In this document: one piece after another, positions 16,302 through 26,238 of the stretch
Position numbering within the stretch: the stretch's first letter is position 1
Layout: every line of letters starts with the position of its first letter
NCBI RefSeq assembly: GCF_003362725.1
Contig: NZ_QKTV01000003.1
Location: forward strand, 62,001-126,000
Direction: 5' to 3'
From: Winogradskyella aurantiaca
GTDB taxonomy: Bacteria; Bacteroidota; Bacteroidia; Flavobacteriales; Flavobacteriaceae
Length of the DNA: 64,000 nucleotides
The notes under the pieces: model-generated
The model's input: the letters and a program-made list of their open reading frames with translations, nothing else
Database searches by the model: none
What the model was told of the DNA's origin: nothing
Position numbers and translations under genes: made by a program

Positions 16302-18335
16302 TTAAATTAATCCGTTATACTTTCTTATAAACCATTCCAAAGATACGGCTATTGCTATTAAAGCTAATAAATAATACCAATCAATTAAGGCTTTAGTTTC
16401 ACGAATCTCTTTTTGAATGGTAACAAAATTTCCATCCTCATTAAGATTAGAAATCAATTCATTTATTGTGTCGCTATCATAAGTCAAACCAAGTTGGTTT
16501 GTAGCCAAGGCACTGAGATAAGAATAGTTAGATCTCAGGTATTGTTGTTCTATATTAAAAGCAATAACAGTGAATACACCCGTCTGCGATATTCTATCTT
16601 TTTTATTGCTTACACTAAATTCATAAGTTCCGGATTCCAAACCACTTAAATCCACCTGATAGCCATCTTCAGCATACAGTAGTGGCAATTCACGTATGTT
16701 GTTAGTCTCTGAATTCTTAATTGATATTGACAAATTAGCCGTATTGTCAATTTCATAAGATTCATTAAAGAATTGTGCTTTAATTAAAATCTCATCGGAG
16801 CTATTGTAAAATGATTCATAATCAACAATAAGACGCTGACGACGTTTATTAGAACTTAAATACTGTACCAGCTTTCCAATAAAGGTGTCAAAATTTTCAA
16901 AGCTTCCAAACCCTAGATACGATTGTGCTCTCCATCTCCAAAGGCCCTCACCAAGAAGAAGACCATGCTTTTCTTCATTAAGTTCCATGGTACTTAACAT
17001 TGGAAAACCTGTGGGATTTCCATTAACCGATTTATAAATAGCGGTCTCAACCGAAGAATTGAAACTTATAGTCCCAAACTCTGATCGCAAAGGCGGAAAA
17101 TCTTCTAATTGAGTATCACTTATTATAAAGGGCCCAAACGCCGTATTTAAATAGGGTTGATATAACTCTTCCTGATAGGTGATTTCCTGGTCATATAGGT
17201 TTTGATTGTCATTTAATAAATCCCAATCTGTCGTGGGGCCGGATATGACCCATGTATTGAAAGTCCCTTCAAATAAAGGTTCTAATATGGCATTAAATGA
17301 AATATCAGGTTGGTATAATACTACTAACTGAAATTCATTCATCCTGCTTGAGAAATCCTTAGGGCTTAGTAATGACACCTCTCGCTGATCATTGCTAGTT
17401 ATAGCTTTCTTAAGGGCACCAATATCCGGATGGGGCCTGTTATAAACAATGGCTACCTTAGTCTTCTGATCAATAACCTCGATTGCAAATTCTTTGCTGT
17501 TATTAGCCTCGTTTTTTTCATTAGATAAAGGCCCTATCTCAACCGAATAATTTTGAATACCTAAGGTATTTGCTGTTAAGACCGCAGTGATAATTTCAGA
17601 AGTGTTTGTTGAATTAAAATCTAAGTTTTGAGAAAAAACAACCGAATTACCATTGGAAATCTTAAGCTGGGCGCTTTGCGACAGCTTACCAGAATAGTTT
17701 ACTAATATTTCAATCTCAAACTTGTTTTTATGATAGACATACCTATTATGATTGACACGGCTAACGGCTAAATCTTCATATGAGGTGGTATCACCAAGAA
17801 CAATGGGATAAATGCTCTTATTACCATTTAACAATGAAAACCTAACATCGGCACCAAAGGTTTGATTACCATCACTTAAGACCAATAATGGGGCTATGGA
17901 CTCTTCAAAAATATCATCATAACCATTTATAAGGCTCGAAAAGTCAGTTTTATTATCATCAAATCCCAGACTATCCAATCTCGTGAAATTGTTTCCGAAC
18001 TTGAAGTATTCAATGTCAAATTTTGAATTTAATTGTGCAGCCTTTCTTATTTCACCCAATACTTGAGACACTTCTGTTTGCAAATTTAGATGCCTCATAG
18101 AGGCAGAATTATCAACCGCAACTACCAGTTTTGGCTTCTTATTTGAATAAGAGACTTGTTCAAATTTTGGATTGATAATGAGGAGTACGACGCAAAATAG
18201 GGTCATACTGCGCAAAAAAGCTAACACCCATTGCTTCGGTCCTCTATCTTTTACCTTAATCACATATTGAAACAGCGCTATAAATAGCGCCGCAACAAAT
18301 GATAATATTAATACTGTAATTGTGGTAAAATCCAT
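16302..18335 (-). CDS. vWA domain-containing membrane protein
   Basis: A 677-residue protein with two N-terminal membrane helices (about 6-25 and 38-60), a von Willebrand A domain whose metal site begins with VVAVDNSASM near residue 70, a long region of beta-rich segments, and a C-terminal membrane helix (about 650-670). The layout resembles the Bacteroidota vWA/BatA-like membrane proteins, but the exact role is unknown. Located between fabG and the SPFH gene with gaps of 11-12 bases, so it is co-transcribed. Confidence 0.75.
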   Translation of the reverse strand: MDFTTITVLILSFVAALFIALFQYVIKVKDRGPKQWVLAFLRSMTLFCVVLLIINPKFEQVSYSNKKPKLVVAVDNSASMRHLNLQTEVSQVLGEIRKAAQLNSKFDIEYFKFGNNFTRLDSLGFDDNKTDFSSLINGYDDIFEESIAPLLVLSDGNQTFGADVRFSLLNGNKSIYPIVLGDTTSYEDLAVSRVNHNRYVYHKNKFEIEILVNYSGKLSQSAQLKISNGNSVVFSQNLDFNSTNTSEIITAVLTANTLGIQNYSVEIGPLSNEKNEANNSKEFAIEVIDQKTKVAIVYNRPHPDIGALKKAITSNDQREVSLLSPKDFSSRMNEFQLVVLYQPDISFNAILEPLFEGTFNTWVISGPTTDWDLLNDNQNLYDQEITYQEELYQPYLNTAFGPFIISDTQLEDFPPLRSEFGTISFNSSVETAIYKSVNGNPTGFPMLSTMELNEEKHGLLLGEGLWRWRAQSYLGFGSFENFDTFIGKLVQYLSSNKRRQRLIVDYESFYNSSDEILIKAQFFNESYEIDNTANLSISIKNSETNNIRELPLLYAEDGYQVDLSGLESGTYEFSVSNKKDRISQTGVFTVIAFNIEQQYLRSNYSYLSALATNQLGLTYDSDTINELISNLNEDGNFVTIQKEIRETKALIDWYYLLALIAIAVSLEWFIRKYNGLI

Positions 18336-18347
18336 ATAATTGGTTTG

Positions 18348-19088
18348 CTATGTTAGCATACCTCCATCCACATTTAAGGTTTGTCCTGTCACATAGGCAC
18401 TCATATCACTGGCTAGAAAGACACAGGCATTAGCAATATCTTCAGGAGTACCACCTCGTTTTAATGGAATGGCTGCCCTCCATCCTTTCACTGTTTCTTC
18501 ATCTAGCTTTGCAGTCATTTCAGTTTCGATAAAACCAGGAGCAATAACATTACATCTGATGTTTCTTGATCCAAGTTCTAAGGCTACAGACTTTGAAAAC
18601 CCAATAATTCCAGCTTTTGAAGCGGCATAATTAGTTTGACCAGCGTTACCTTTAACACCAACCACAGAACTCATGTTAATAATGGATCCTTTACGTTGTT
18701 TAAGCATGGTCCTTTGAACGGCTTTGGTCATGTTAAAAACCGATTTAAGGTTGACTTCAATTACTTTGTCAAAATCCTCTTCCCCCATACGCATCAATAA
18801 GTTGTCTTTTGTAATACCGGCATTATTGATAAGAATATCGATAGCTCCAAAATCTTCTAATACCTGATCAACTAGTTCTTGTGCCTCTGTGAAACTAGCG
18901 GCATTACTTTGGTAGCCCTTAGCTTTAATTCCAATATCCGACAATTCTTTTTCCAATGCTTTAGCTGCATCTACTGATGAACTATAGGTGAAAGCAACAT
19001 TAGCCCCATTTTTAGCAAATACTTCGGCAATTCCTTTTCCAATTCCACGACTTGCACCTGTTATAATGGCTACTTTATCTTGTAACAT
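18348..19088 (-). CDS. fabG: 3-oxoacyl-[acyl-carrier-protein] reductase
   Basis: A 246-residue short-chain dehydrogenase. TGASRGIG near residue 10 binds NADPH, NNAG lies in the middle, and Ser, Tyr and Lys of the catalytic set are in NMSSVVG and YAASK (near 153-157). It has the full length and C-terminal IDGG-type ending of FabG (NVDGGMLT). It reduces 3-oxoacyl-ACP in fatty acid elongation. It has its own -7 box and heads the unit with the vWA and SPFH genes. Confidence 0.93.
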   Translation of the reverse strand: MLQDKVAIITGASRGIGKGIAEVFAKNGANVAFTYSSSVDAAKALEKELSDIGIKAKGYQSNAASFTEAQELVDQVLEDFGAIDILINNAGITKDNLLMRMGEEDFDKVIEVNLKSVFNMTKAVQRTMLKQRKGSIINMSSVVGVKGNAGQTNYAASKAGIIGFSKSVALELGSRNIRCNVIAPGFIETEMTAKLDEETVKGWRAAIPLKRGGTPEDIANACVFLASDMSAYVTGQTLNVDGGMLT

Positions 19089-19145
19089 ATTTTTACTTTT
19101 TTAATTATTGATTGGTTAATTAGTTACCTTAAAACAACTTAATTT

Positions 19146-19153
19146 CAAAGATA
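19146..19153 (-). promoter_or_regulatory. -7 promoter box for fabG
   Basis: Minus-strand TATCTTTG, an exact TAnnTTTG box about 58 bases before the fabG ATG and just after the sucD terminator. Confidence 0.5.
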
Positions 19154-19177
19154 GAAGATACAATTTGTATGATATAA

Positions 19178-19207
19178 AAAAACCTTACAAGATTTTGTAA
19201 GGTTTTT
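19178..19207 (-). terminator. Intrinsic terminator after sucD
   Basis: Arms of at least 12 bases (AAAACCTTACAA and TTGTAAGGTTTT) around a four-base loop, with T runs on both strands. It separates sucD from fabG and should work in either direction. Confidence 0.88.
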
Positions 19208-19232
19208 AACAGTATTTTTATAAAACTACGGG

Positions 19233-20105
19233 CTAGCCCAATACTTCGGCCACTTTTTTACCAATTTCAGCAGGCGAATCCACCACATGGATACCACAGG
19301 CTCGCATAATTTTTTTCTTGGCTTGAGCAGTATCATCACTTCCACCTACAATAGCACCGGCATGCCCCATGGTTCTCCCAGCAGGAGCAGTTTCACCAGC
19401 AATGAAACCTACAATAGGTTTGGAACTACCACTTGATTTATACCAATTGGCTGCATCTGCCTCTAACTGCCCACCTATTTCACCAATCATTACAACGGCT
19501 TCAGTTTCTGGGTCATTGATCAATAGCTCAACAGCCTCTTTGGTTGTGGTTCCAATAATAGGATCCCCACCAATTCCAATAGCAGTAGTAATACCTAGGC
19601 CTTGTTTCACAACTTGATCAGCAGCCTCATAAGTCAAGGTACCTGACTTAGAAACAATACCTACTTTTCCCTTCTTAAAGACAAAACCAGGCATAATACC
19701 TACCTTAGCCTCATCAGGTGTAATTACACCGGGGCAATTTGGACCTACCAATCTACAGTCTCTATCTTTAACATAATCAGAGGCCTTAATCATATCTGCA
19801 ACTGGAATTCCTTCAGTAATTGTAATTATGACTTTAATTCCCGCATCAGCAGCTTCCATTATTGCATCAGCAGCAAATGCTGGTGGAACAAAAATGATGG
19901 ATGTATCAGCAGCAACAGCATCAACCGCTTCTTTAACAGTGTTAAATACGGGTTTGTCAAGATGAGTTTGCCCTCCCTTTCCTGGAGTAACACCCCCAAC
20001 GACATTTGTACCATATTCAATCATTTGACCTGCGTGAAATGTTCCTTCACTACCAGTAAATCCTTGTACTATAATTTTAGAATCTTTATTAACTAAGACG
20101 CTCAT
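19233..20105 (-). CDS. sucD: Succinyl-CoA synthetase (ADP-forming), alpha subunit
   Basis: A 290-residue alpha subunit of the TCA-cycle enzyme that makes ATP from succinyl-CoA. The N-terminal CoA-binding Rossmann part ([16 protein letters not shown]) and the C-terminal GHAGAIVGG, with the His that is phosphorylated during catalysis, are intact. The beta subunit gene sucC is not adjacent. It has its own -7 box 32 bases upstream and a strong terminator, so it can be expressed apart from the lipid A genes before it. Confidence 0.95.
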   Translation of the reverse strand: MSVLVNKDSKIIVQGFTGSEGTFHAGQMIEYGTNVVGGVTPGKGGQTHLDKPVFNTVKEAVDAVAADTSIIFVPPAFAADAIMEAADAGIKVIITITEGIPVADMIKASDYVKDRDCRLVGPNCPGVITPDEAKVGIMPGFVFKKGKVGIVSKSGTLTYEAADQVVKQGLGITTAIGIGGDPIIGTTTKEAVELLINDPETEAVVMIGEIGGQLEADAANWYKSSGSSKPIVGFIAGETAPAGRTMGHAGAIVGGSDDTAQAKKKIMRACGIHVVDSPAEIGKKVAEVLG

Positions 20106-20137
20106 ATTTGTCTGATTATTTAATTTTTATTGCGCTG

Positions 20138-20145
20138 CAAAAATA
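20138..20145 (-). promoter_or_regulatory. -7 promoter box for sucD
   Basis: Minus-strand TATTTTTG, exact TAnnTTTG, about 33 bases before the sucD ATG. Confidence 0.5.
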
Positions 20146-20173
20146 ATCCTTATAATAGGAAAACAGAAGATTA

Positions 20174-21115
20174 TTATTTACTTATTTTTTTTAGCTGTTC
20201 TAGGATATCAGGAATTTTGCGAATTGCTGCAATCTCCTTGTATTTTGATCGGAATTCGTCTGCGGGAGTACCAAAATAGTGCTTGCCGCCTTCCAGAGAT
20301 TTACTAACTCCTGATTGAGCAGAAATTGTTACCTTATCGCCTATTGTAATTCCACTTGTAACTCCTACCTGGCCCCAAATGGTCACTTCATCGCCAATTA
20401 CAACGCAGCCCGCAATTCCAGTATGTGATGCTATAAGACATTTTTTACCAATAACAGTATCATGTCCTATTTGAATCTGATTATCTAACTTAGAACCAGA
20501 CCTGATAGTTGTTGCCGCAGTAACACCTCTGTCGATGGTACAAGATGCACCGATATGGACATCATCTTCAATTACAACATGGCCACCAGAAATCAATTGA
20601 TCATAACCTTCTGGCCGTTTCTTGTAATAAAAGGCACTTGCACCTAAAACTGTGCCTGAATGAATGATGACATTATTTCCAATAATAGTATCATCATAAA
20701 CAGTGACATTAGGATGGATTACACAATTATCACCTATCACCACATTATTTCCAATAAATACATTGGGTTGAATAATAGTATTTTCACCAATCCTAGCCGA
20801 TTCCGCAATGGATGCATTTGCAGCCCTAAATGGTTTAAAGTGCTTAGTAAGTTTATTAAAATCTCTAAACGGATCTTCGGATACCAACAATGCCTTTCCT
20901 TCGGGACACTCCACTTTTTTATTAATCAAGACGATCGTCGCAGCGGAATTTAAGGCCTTATCATAATACTTAGGATGATCTACAAATACAATGTCTCCTG
21001 ATTCTACTACATGGATTTCATTCATGCCATGAACAGGAAAATCAGGTTCACCAACATACTCAGCATTGATAAGTTCAGCTATATATTCTAAGGATTGTAC
21101 AGTTGGGAATTTCAA
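20174..21115 (-). CDS. LpxD-like UDP-3-O-acylglucosamine N-acyltransferase, second copy
   Basis: A 313-residue protein with an LpxD-type N-terminal domain (about 1-95) and a left-handed beta-helix of hexapeptide repeats (about 100-285; for example IGDNCVIHPNVTVYDDTIIG). The conserved His in IQIGHDTVIG and the following ASHTGIAG are kept as in LpxD. It is clearly different from the first lpxD at 23902 in the same cluster. It may acylate a different substrate or take a different acyl chain. Six bases after efp. Confidence 0.8.
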   Translation of the reverse strand: MKFPTVQSLEYIAELINAEYVGEPDFPVHGMNEIHVVESGDIVFVDHPKYYDKALNSAATIVLINKKVECPEGKALLVSEDPFRDFNKLTKHFKPFRAANASIAESARIGENTIIQPNVFIGNNVVIGDNCVIHPNVTVYDDTIIGNNVIIHSGTVLGASAFYYKKRPEGYDQLISGGHVVIEDDVHIGASCTIDRGVTAATTIRSGSKLDNQIQIGHDTVIGKKCLIASHTGIAGCVVIGDEVTIWGQVGVTSGITIGDKVTISAQSGVSKSLEGGKHYFGTPADEFRSKYKEIAAIRKIPDILEQLKKISK

Positions 21116-21121
21116 TTGAAA

Positions 21122-21688
21122 TTATTCTTTAATACGTTCTTTGTAGGTTCCTTTTTCCGTTTCAACCTTAATTTTATCGCCTTCGTTTATAAATAATGGC
21201 ACATTAATAGTTGCGCCCGTTTCAACTGTAGCCGGTTTGGTGGCATTAGTAGCAGTATTACCTTTGACTCCTGGTTCTGTGTGTGTTACTTCCAAAATAA
21301 CACTAGCAGGCATCTCAACCGATAAGGGTAAACCATCCTCAGTATTAATTAAAACAGTAACAACTTCACCTTCTTTCATGAGGTCTGGACGATCCAGTGT
21401 ACTTTTTTGAAGTGCAATTTGAGAATAATCAGCAGTATTCATGAAATGATAATCATCAACATCATTATACAGATACTGAAATTTATGAGTTTCAACCCGG
21501 ACATCTTCAATTTTATGACCTGCAGAAAAGGTGTTATCGATAACTTTTCCTGTCGTAACACTTTTAAGCCTGGTTCTTACAAATGCAGGGCCCTTACCAG
21601 GTTTTACATGTAAGAATTCAATGATTTTATAGATATCGTTGTTGTATTTAATACATAATCCATTTCTAATATCTGATGTACTTGCCAT
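21122..21688 (-). CDS. efp: Elongation factor P
   Basis: A 188-residue EF-P with the usual three domains; it binds between the P and E sites and relieves stalling at polyproline. The loop KPGKGPAF carries Lys32, equivalent to the lysine that is modified in E. coli. No modification gene is nearby. It sits within the lipid A cluster, 28 bases after lpxA. Confidence 0.96.
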   Translation of the reverse strand: MASTSDIRNGLCIKYNNDIYKIIEFLHVKPGKGPAFVRTRLKSVTTGKVIDNTFSAGHKIEDVRVETHKFQYLYNDVDDYHFMNTADYSQIALQKSTLDRPDLMKEGEVVTVLINTEDGLPLSVEMPASVILEVTHTEPGVKGNTATNATKPATVETGATINVPLFINEGDKIKVETEKGTYKERIKE

Positions 21689-21716
21689 AATTAATACTGA
21701 TCAACAGTGTTTAAAA

Positions 21717-22502
21717 TTAATTTGATTTAAAATACCCTTTCATTATTCCGCGGTGGGAGTTTTTGATAAACTGCAATATTTCATCGCGTTCAGGAGTTGC
21801 GGCCACTTCTGCTTCAATGATTTCAGAGGCCTGGGTATTGTTATAATTTCTTTGGTATAAAATTCTATAAATATTTTGAATCTCCCGGATCTTCTCTGTA
21901 GAATAACCTCGACGTCTTAACCCAACAGAATTGATGCCTACATAGGACAATGGCTCGCGAGCGGCTTTAACAAACGGTGGAACATCCTTTCTTACTAATG
22001 AACCACCAGTAACAAAGGCATGATTTCCAATGGAGCAAAACTGGTGAACAGCCGCCATACCTGCTAAAACTACATAGTCGCCTACGGTTATATGTCCCGC
22101 CAAGGTACTATTGTTTGAAAAAATACAGTTATCCCCAACAATACAATCATGCGCCACGTGGCAGTACGCCATAATAAGACAATTATTACCTATAACAGTC
22201 TTCATTCTATCGGTTGTACCGCGATTAATGGTTACACACTCTCTAATGGTAACATTATCACCAATCTCGGCAGTCGTGTCTTCATCATTATATTTTAAAT
22301 CCTGAGGTACAGCCGAAATTACCGCCCCTGGAAATATGTTGCAGTTTTTACCAATTCTTGCACCTTCCATGATGGTGACGTTACTGCCAATCCAGGTTCC
22401 TTCGCCGATAACTACATTATTATGAATGGTGGCAAATGGTTCTATGACCACATTTTTGGCAATCTTCGCACCAGGGTGCACATATGCTAACGGTTGATTC
22501 AT
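21717..22502 (-). CDS. lpxA: UDP-N-acetylglucosamine acyltransferase
   Basis: A 261-residue acyltransferase for the first step of lipid A synthesis. It has the hexapeptide beta-helix and the catalytic His in YCHVAHDCIVGD (near residue 124), then a C-terminal helical region. Length is normal. It follows the lpxC-fabZ gene by six bases. Confidence 0.96.
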   Translation of the reverse strand: MNQPLAYVHPGAKIAKNVVIEPFATIHNNVVIGEGTWIGSNVTIMEGARIGKNCNIFPGAVISAVPQDLKYNDEDTTAEIGDNVTIRECVTINRGTTDRMKTVIGNNCLIMAYCHVAHDCIVGDNCIFSNNSTLAGHITVGDYVVLAGMAAVHQFCSIGNHAFVTGGSLVRKDVPPFVKAAREPLSYVGINSVGLRRRGYSTEKIREIQNIYRILYQRNYNNTQASEIIEAEVAATPERDEILQFIKNSHRGIMKGYFKSN

Positions 22503-22508
22503 TTTGTC

Positions 22509-23915
22509 TTATTTAACTTTAGAGATTTGAGCCATGAGTTCAGCTTCTGCGCATAATTTCCCATTGGCATAGGCATACCCTTGCATATGACAAATCCCTC
22601 GTCTAATTGGAGTTATTAAGGTACACTTGAAAATAAGGGTATCACCAGGAACTACCTTCTGTTTAAATTTCACCTTATCAATTTTCATAAAATACGTGAG
22701 ATAGTTTTCAGGGTCTGGCACAGTACTTAGCACCAAGATACCCCCGGTCTGGGCCATTGCCTCTACAATTAAAACCCCTGGCATTACTGGTGCCCCAGGA
22801 AAGTGACCACGAAAGAAGTCTTCATTCATAGTCACGTTTTTCATACCTACCACATGTTCTTCGGTAAGTTCAAAAATTTTATCTATTAGTAAGAATGGTG
22901 GTCTATGAGGTAGCATAGCCATAATCTCATTAACATCCTTTAATGGTTCGGCGCCAAGATCTATACTAGGTACGTTATTACGACGCTCATTTTTAATCAC
23001 CTTTTGCATTTTCTTAGCAAACTGTGTATTAACAAAATGCCCAGGCTTATTAGCTATCACCTTGCCACGCAATCGAACACCTATTAGAGCCAAATCACCA
23101 ACCACATCAAGTAGTTTGTGTCTAGCTGCTTCATTTGGATAGTGCAAGGTCAGGTTATCTAAAATACCATTCGGTTTTACTGCTATACTTTCTTTATTAA
23201 AAGCCTTTTTCAATTTTTCAATGGTACTGTCAGAGATCTCCTTATCCACATAAACAATAGCATTGTTGAGATCACCACCTTTTATTAACCCATGTTCCAA
23301 TAACATTTCTAATTCATGCAGAAAGCTAAACGTTCTTGATTTAGATATTTCAGTTTTGAAATCTGATAACTTAGACAGGGTAGCATTTTGAGTTCCTAAA
23401 ACTTTGGTCCCAAAATCCACCATGGTCGTAATCTGATAATTCTTGGAAGGCATGAGAATAATTTCGCTTCCTGAATCCTCATCATAATAAGAAATGTTCT
23501 CAGTAACTACATACTCTTCTCTCACCGCCTCTTGCTCGACTACACCAGAAATTTCCAATGCCTCTATAAAAAATTTCGAAGAACCGTCCATAATGGGTGG
23601 TTCAGAAGCATTCAGTTCAATTATAACATTGTCAAGATCCAAACCTACTAAAGCCGCCAGTACATGCTCCGATGTCTGAATGACTACTCCATTCTTCTCA
23701 AGGCAGGTGCCTCGTTGTGTATTAGTTACATAACCAGCACTTGCTTCAATAGTAGGTTCACCTTCTAAATCAACACGTTTAAAAGCAAATCCAGTATTTT
23801 CTGGTGCCGGCTTAAATTTTAAAGTGACCTGATCACCAGTATGTAATCCCACTCCTTTTAAAGATACCTCTTTAGAAATGGTCTTTTGTTTTATCTCGGT
23901 TTTAACTATTCCCAT
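22509..23915 (-). CDS. lpxC-fabZ: Bifunctional UDP-3-O-acyl-N-acetylglucosamine deacetylase / 3-hydroxyacyl-ACP dehydratase
   Basis: A 468-residue fusion typical of Bacteroidota. The N-terminal LpxC part (about 1-305) is the zinc deacetylase that commits the pathway; its zinc and active-site regions ([29 protein letters not shown]) are visible. The C-terminal FabZ hotdog (about 325-468) has the catalytic His in [21 protein letters not shown] (shown in part) and the Glu that follows. Both halves look active. Its start overlaps lpxD by 14 bases. Confidence 0.96.
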   Translation of the reverse strand: MGIVKTEIKQKTISKEVSLKGVGLHTGDQVTLKFKPAPENTGFAFKRVDLEGEPTIEASAGYVTNTQRGTCLEKNGVVIQTSEHVLAALVGLDLDNVIIELNASEPPIMDGSSKFFIEALEISGVVEQEAVREEYVVTENISYYDEDSGSEIILMPSKNYQITTMVDFGTKVLGTQNATLSKLSDFKTEISKSRTFSFLHELEMLLEHGLIKGGDLNNAIVYVDKEISDSTIEKLKKAFNKESIAVKPNGILDNLTLHYPNEAARHKLLDVVGDLALIGVRLRGKVIANKPGHFVNTQFAKKMQKVIKNERRNNVPSIDLGAEPLKDVNEIMAMLPHRPPFLLIDKIFELTEEHVVGMKNVTMNEDFFRGHFPGAPVMPGVLIVEAMAQTGGILVLSTVPDPENYLTYFMKIDKVKFKQKVVPGDTLIFKCTLITPIRRGICHMQGYAYANGKLCAEAELMAQISKVK

Positions 23916-24930
23916 CTAATTTTTTTTCAATATCCGAAATGGTTTTTACCCATTTTGGGAAATTTTTAAAGTGTACATAGGATTTATTATAATCTGCATA
24001 TGCTAATGCAGGTGATCCTTGTAACACCTCATTATCTTTTACATTTCTACCAATTCCTGACTGCGCTTGGATTTTTACATTATTACCAATAGTAATATGA
24101 CCTACGATTCCTACCTGTCCCCCGATTTGACAATTCTCACCAATCTTAGTAGATCCGGCAATTCCTGTTTGGGCTGCAATTACAGTATTTCTGCCAATTT
24201 CAACATTATGAGCAATTTGAATTTGGTTATCCAATTTAACCCCACGGCGGATTATGGTAGACCCTAAAGTTGCTCTGTCTATAGTAGTACCGGCTCCAAT
24301 ATCTACATAATCCTCAAGAATCACATTTCCTATCTGCGGAACTTTGGAGTATTCTCCTTTTTCATTCGGTGCAAAACCAAAACCATCTGCCCCGATAATA
24401 GCCCCTGAATTAATCACACAGTTGTTTCCAATAATACAGTCTGAATACACCTGGCTGCTCGAAAATATAATGGTATTATCACCAATTTCTACATTATCAC
24501 CCACGTATGAATTTGGAAAGATCTTGACATTGTCGCCTATTTTCACATTGTCACCTATATATGAGAAGGCACCTACGTAGATATTTTCACCATAGGAAAC
24601 TGAGTCAGATATAAAAGACGGGGTCTCAATCCCCGATTTATTAAGTTTGATTTGGTTGTAATACTCTAATAATTTTGAAAAAGCCTTATAGGCGTCCTGG
24701 ACTTTAATGAGAGTCGTTGTAATTTCCTGTTCAGGCTCAAAATCTTCGTTGACAATAGTTATACTAGCTTTGGTAGTGTAGATGTAGCTTTTGTACTTAG
24801 GATTTGCCAAGAAGGTTAAAGATCCTTTTACTCCCTCCTCGATCTTTGCCAATTTAGAGACCTCAGCTTCTGGATTTCCTACTACTTCACCTTCTAATAT
24901 TCCTGCTATTTGCTGTGCTGTGAATTTCAA
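23902..24930 (-). CDS. lpxD: UDP-3-O-(3-hydroxyacyl)glucosamine N-acyltransferase
   Basis: A 342-residue LpxD for the third step of lipid A synthesis. It has the N-terminal uridine-binding domain (about 1-95), a long hexapeptide beta-helix, the His in [10 protein letters not shown] and a C-terminal helix. At full length and first in the operon, it is the better candidate for the housekeeping LpxD of the two copies. A promoter with both boxes lies just upstream. Confidence 0.95.
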   Translation of the reverse strand: MKFTAQQIAGILEGEVVGNPEAEVSKLAKIEEGVKGSLTFLANPKYKSYIYTTKASITIVNEDFEPEQEITTTLIKVQDAYKAFSKLLEYYNQIKLNKSGIETPSFISDSVSYGENIYVGAFSYIGDNVKIGDNVKIFPNSYVGDNVEIGDNTIIFSSSQVYSDCIIGNNCVINSGAIIGADGFGFAPNEKGEYSKVPQIGNVILEDYVDIGAGTTIDRATLGSTIIRRGVKLDNQIQIAHNVEIGRNTVIAAQTGIAGSTKIGENCQIGGQVGIVGHITIGNNVKIQAQSGIGRNVKDNEVLQGSPALAYADYNKSYVHFKNFPKWVKTISDIEKKLDGNS

Positions 24931-24958
24931 TTAATGATTAAATAGATTGTGATTAGCG

Positions 24959-24986
24959 CAAAAATAGAAAAAATGATCTAATCCAA
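24959..24986 (-). promoter_or_regulatory. Promoter of the lpx operon
   Basis: On the minus strand TTG (24986-24984), a 17-base spacer and TATTTTTG (24966-24959), an exact -7 box. Both boxes match the Bacteroidota consensus. The -33 part overlaps the end of the HD-domain gene. The lpxD ATG is about 29 bases downstream. Confidence 0.7.
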
Positions 24987-26204
24987 AGATTTGGGATAGC
25001 ATAAGTAATACTTGGTGATGGAATTAGAAATATCACCAATATTCAGGTGATTAGATACTTTATTTAGAGGTTTAATTTTGCCCGTCTTTAGCAATACCTT
25101 TATAGGTTGTGCTTTAGGGTTGTAGGCTCTATTTGAAATCTCGTTGGTAAAAACAAAGTAACCAGCTTCATAATTGGACAGTTCATTACGTTGTGCGAAG
25201 TTTTTTCGAAGTTCCTCAACTTTGGACTTACTAAATCGCTTAGTTTTCATTTTTATACGAAGGAGATTTCTGTTAATAAGCATATGACTTAATCGACTCA
25301 AGACAAAATCCTTATGGCCCATCCATTCTTTTAAAGCTGATAAGACGTCATAGTCATCTAGAAAGGCAAATTTCTGAAGATTAGCCTCGTTCATTTCTCC
25401 CATACCGACTGAATGACTCAAAAAGTACTGCAAGCTCTCACTACCTTTTACTGATTGCCCATTCTCCACTAACTCCTTAGCGCGCTTTAAAATACGCATA
25501 AGCAACTCCTCTGCTACAATTCCAGTCTTATGCAAATAGACCTGCCAATACATGAAACGTCTGGCAATTAAAAACTTTTCTACACTGTAAACACCTTTTT
25601 CCTCAATCACCAATTCGTCATCAATAACATTCATCATTGTAATGAGACGCTCGCTATTAATATTCCCTTCGGCAACTCCCGTATAAAAACTGTCGCGTTT
25701 AAGGTAATCTGCTCTATCCATATCGATCTGACTAGATATTAGTTGCCCCATAAATCGTCGATGATGATCTCCTTTGAATACAGATATAGCCAACTCAAGT
25801 TGGTTATTGAATTGCTTATTCAAGGATTCCATAAATTTAAGTGATAAGAATTCGTGTGGAATACCATCAACAATGCTGTGCTCCATGGCATGCGAAAAAG
25901 GTCCATGGCCTATATCATGAAGCATTATCGCAATGTAAAGTGCTTGCTCTTCATCTTCTGAAATGACTACTTGTTTTGAGCGTAATACCTGAACTGCTTT
26001 TTGCATCAAAAACATACTTCCAAGCGCATGATGAAAGCGTGTATGATGAGCTCCTGGGTAAACTAAATACGACAATCCCATTTGGCTAATCCTTCTCAGT
26101 CTTTGAAAAAAAGGATGTTCAATTAAATCAAATATTAAGGCATTTGGAATTGTAATAAAACCGTAAATTGGATCGTTAAATATCTTGAGCTTATTATTGA
26201 GCAC
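24978..26204 (-). CDS. HD-domain phosphohydrolase (dGTPase-like)
   Basis: A 408-residue HD protein. The metal residues are in HHTRFHHALGS near residue 50 and MLHDIGHGPFSHAMEH near residue 93, with the later Asp in QIDMDRADYLKRDS. This is the arrangement of the YpgQ/YdhJ-type and dGTP triphosphohydrolase-like HD proteins. Nucleotide substrate is likely but not shown. Divergent from porX with 34 bases between the starts. Confidence 0.8.
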   Translation of the reverse strand: MLNNKLKIFNDPIYGFITIPNALIFDLIEHPFFQRLRRISQMGLSYLVYPGAHHTRFHHALGSMFLMQKAVQVLRSKQVVISEDEEQALYIAIMLHDIGHGPFSHAMEHSIVDGIPHEFLSLKFMESLNKQFNNQLELAISVFKGDHHRRFMGQLISSQIDMDRADYLKRDSFYTGVAEGNINSERLITMMNVIDDELVIEEKGVYSVEKFLIARRFMYWQVYLHKTGIVAEELLMRILKRAKELVENGQSVKGSESLQYFLSHSVGMGEMNEANLQKFAFLDDYDVLSALKEWMGHKDFVLSRLSHMLINRNLLRIKMKTKRFSKSKVEELRKNFAQRNELSNYEAGYFVFTNEISNRAYNPKAQPIKVLLKTGKIKPLNKVSNHLNIGDISNSITKYYLCYPKSLD

Positions 26205-26229
26205 TTGATGATTTTATTACCTAGAAGCG

Positions 26230-26237
26230 CAAATATA
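26230..26237 (-). promoter_or_regulatory. -7 promoter box for the HD-domain gene
   Basis: Minus-strand TATATTTG, exact TAnnTTTG, about 26 bases before the ATG at 26204 and directly before the porX ATG on the other strand. Confidence 0.5.
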
Positions 26238-26238
26238 C

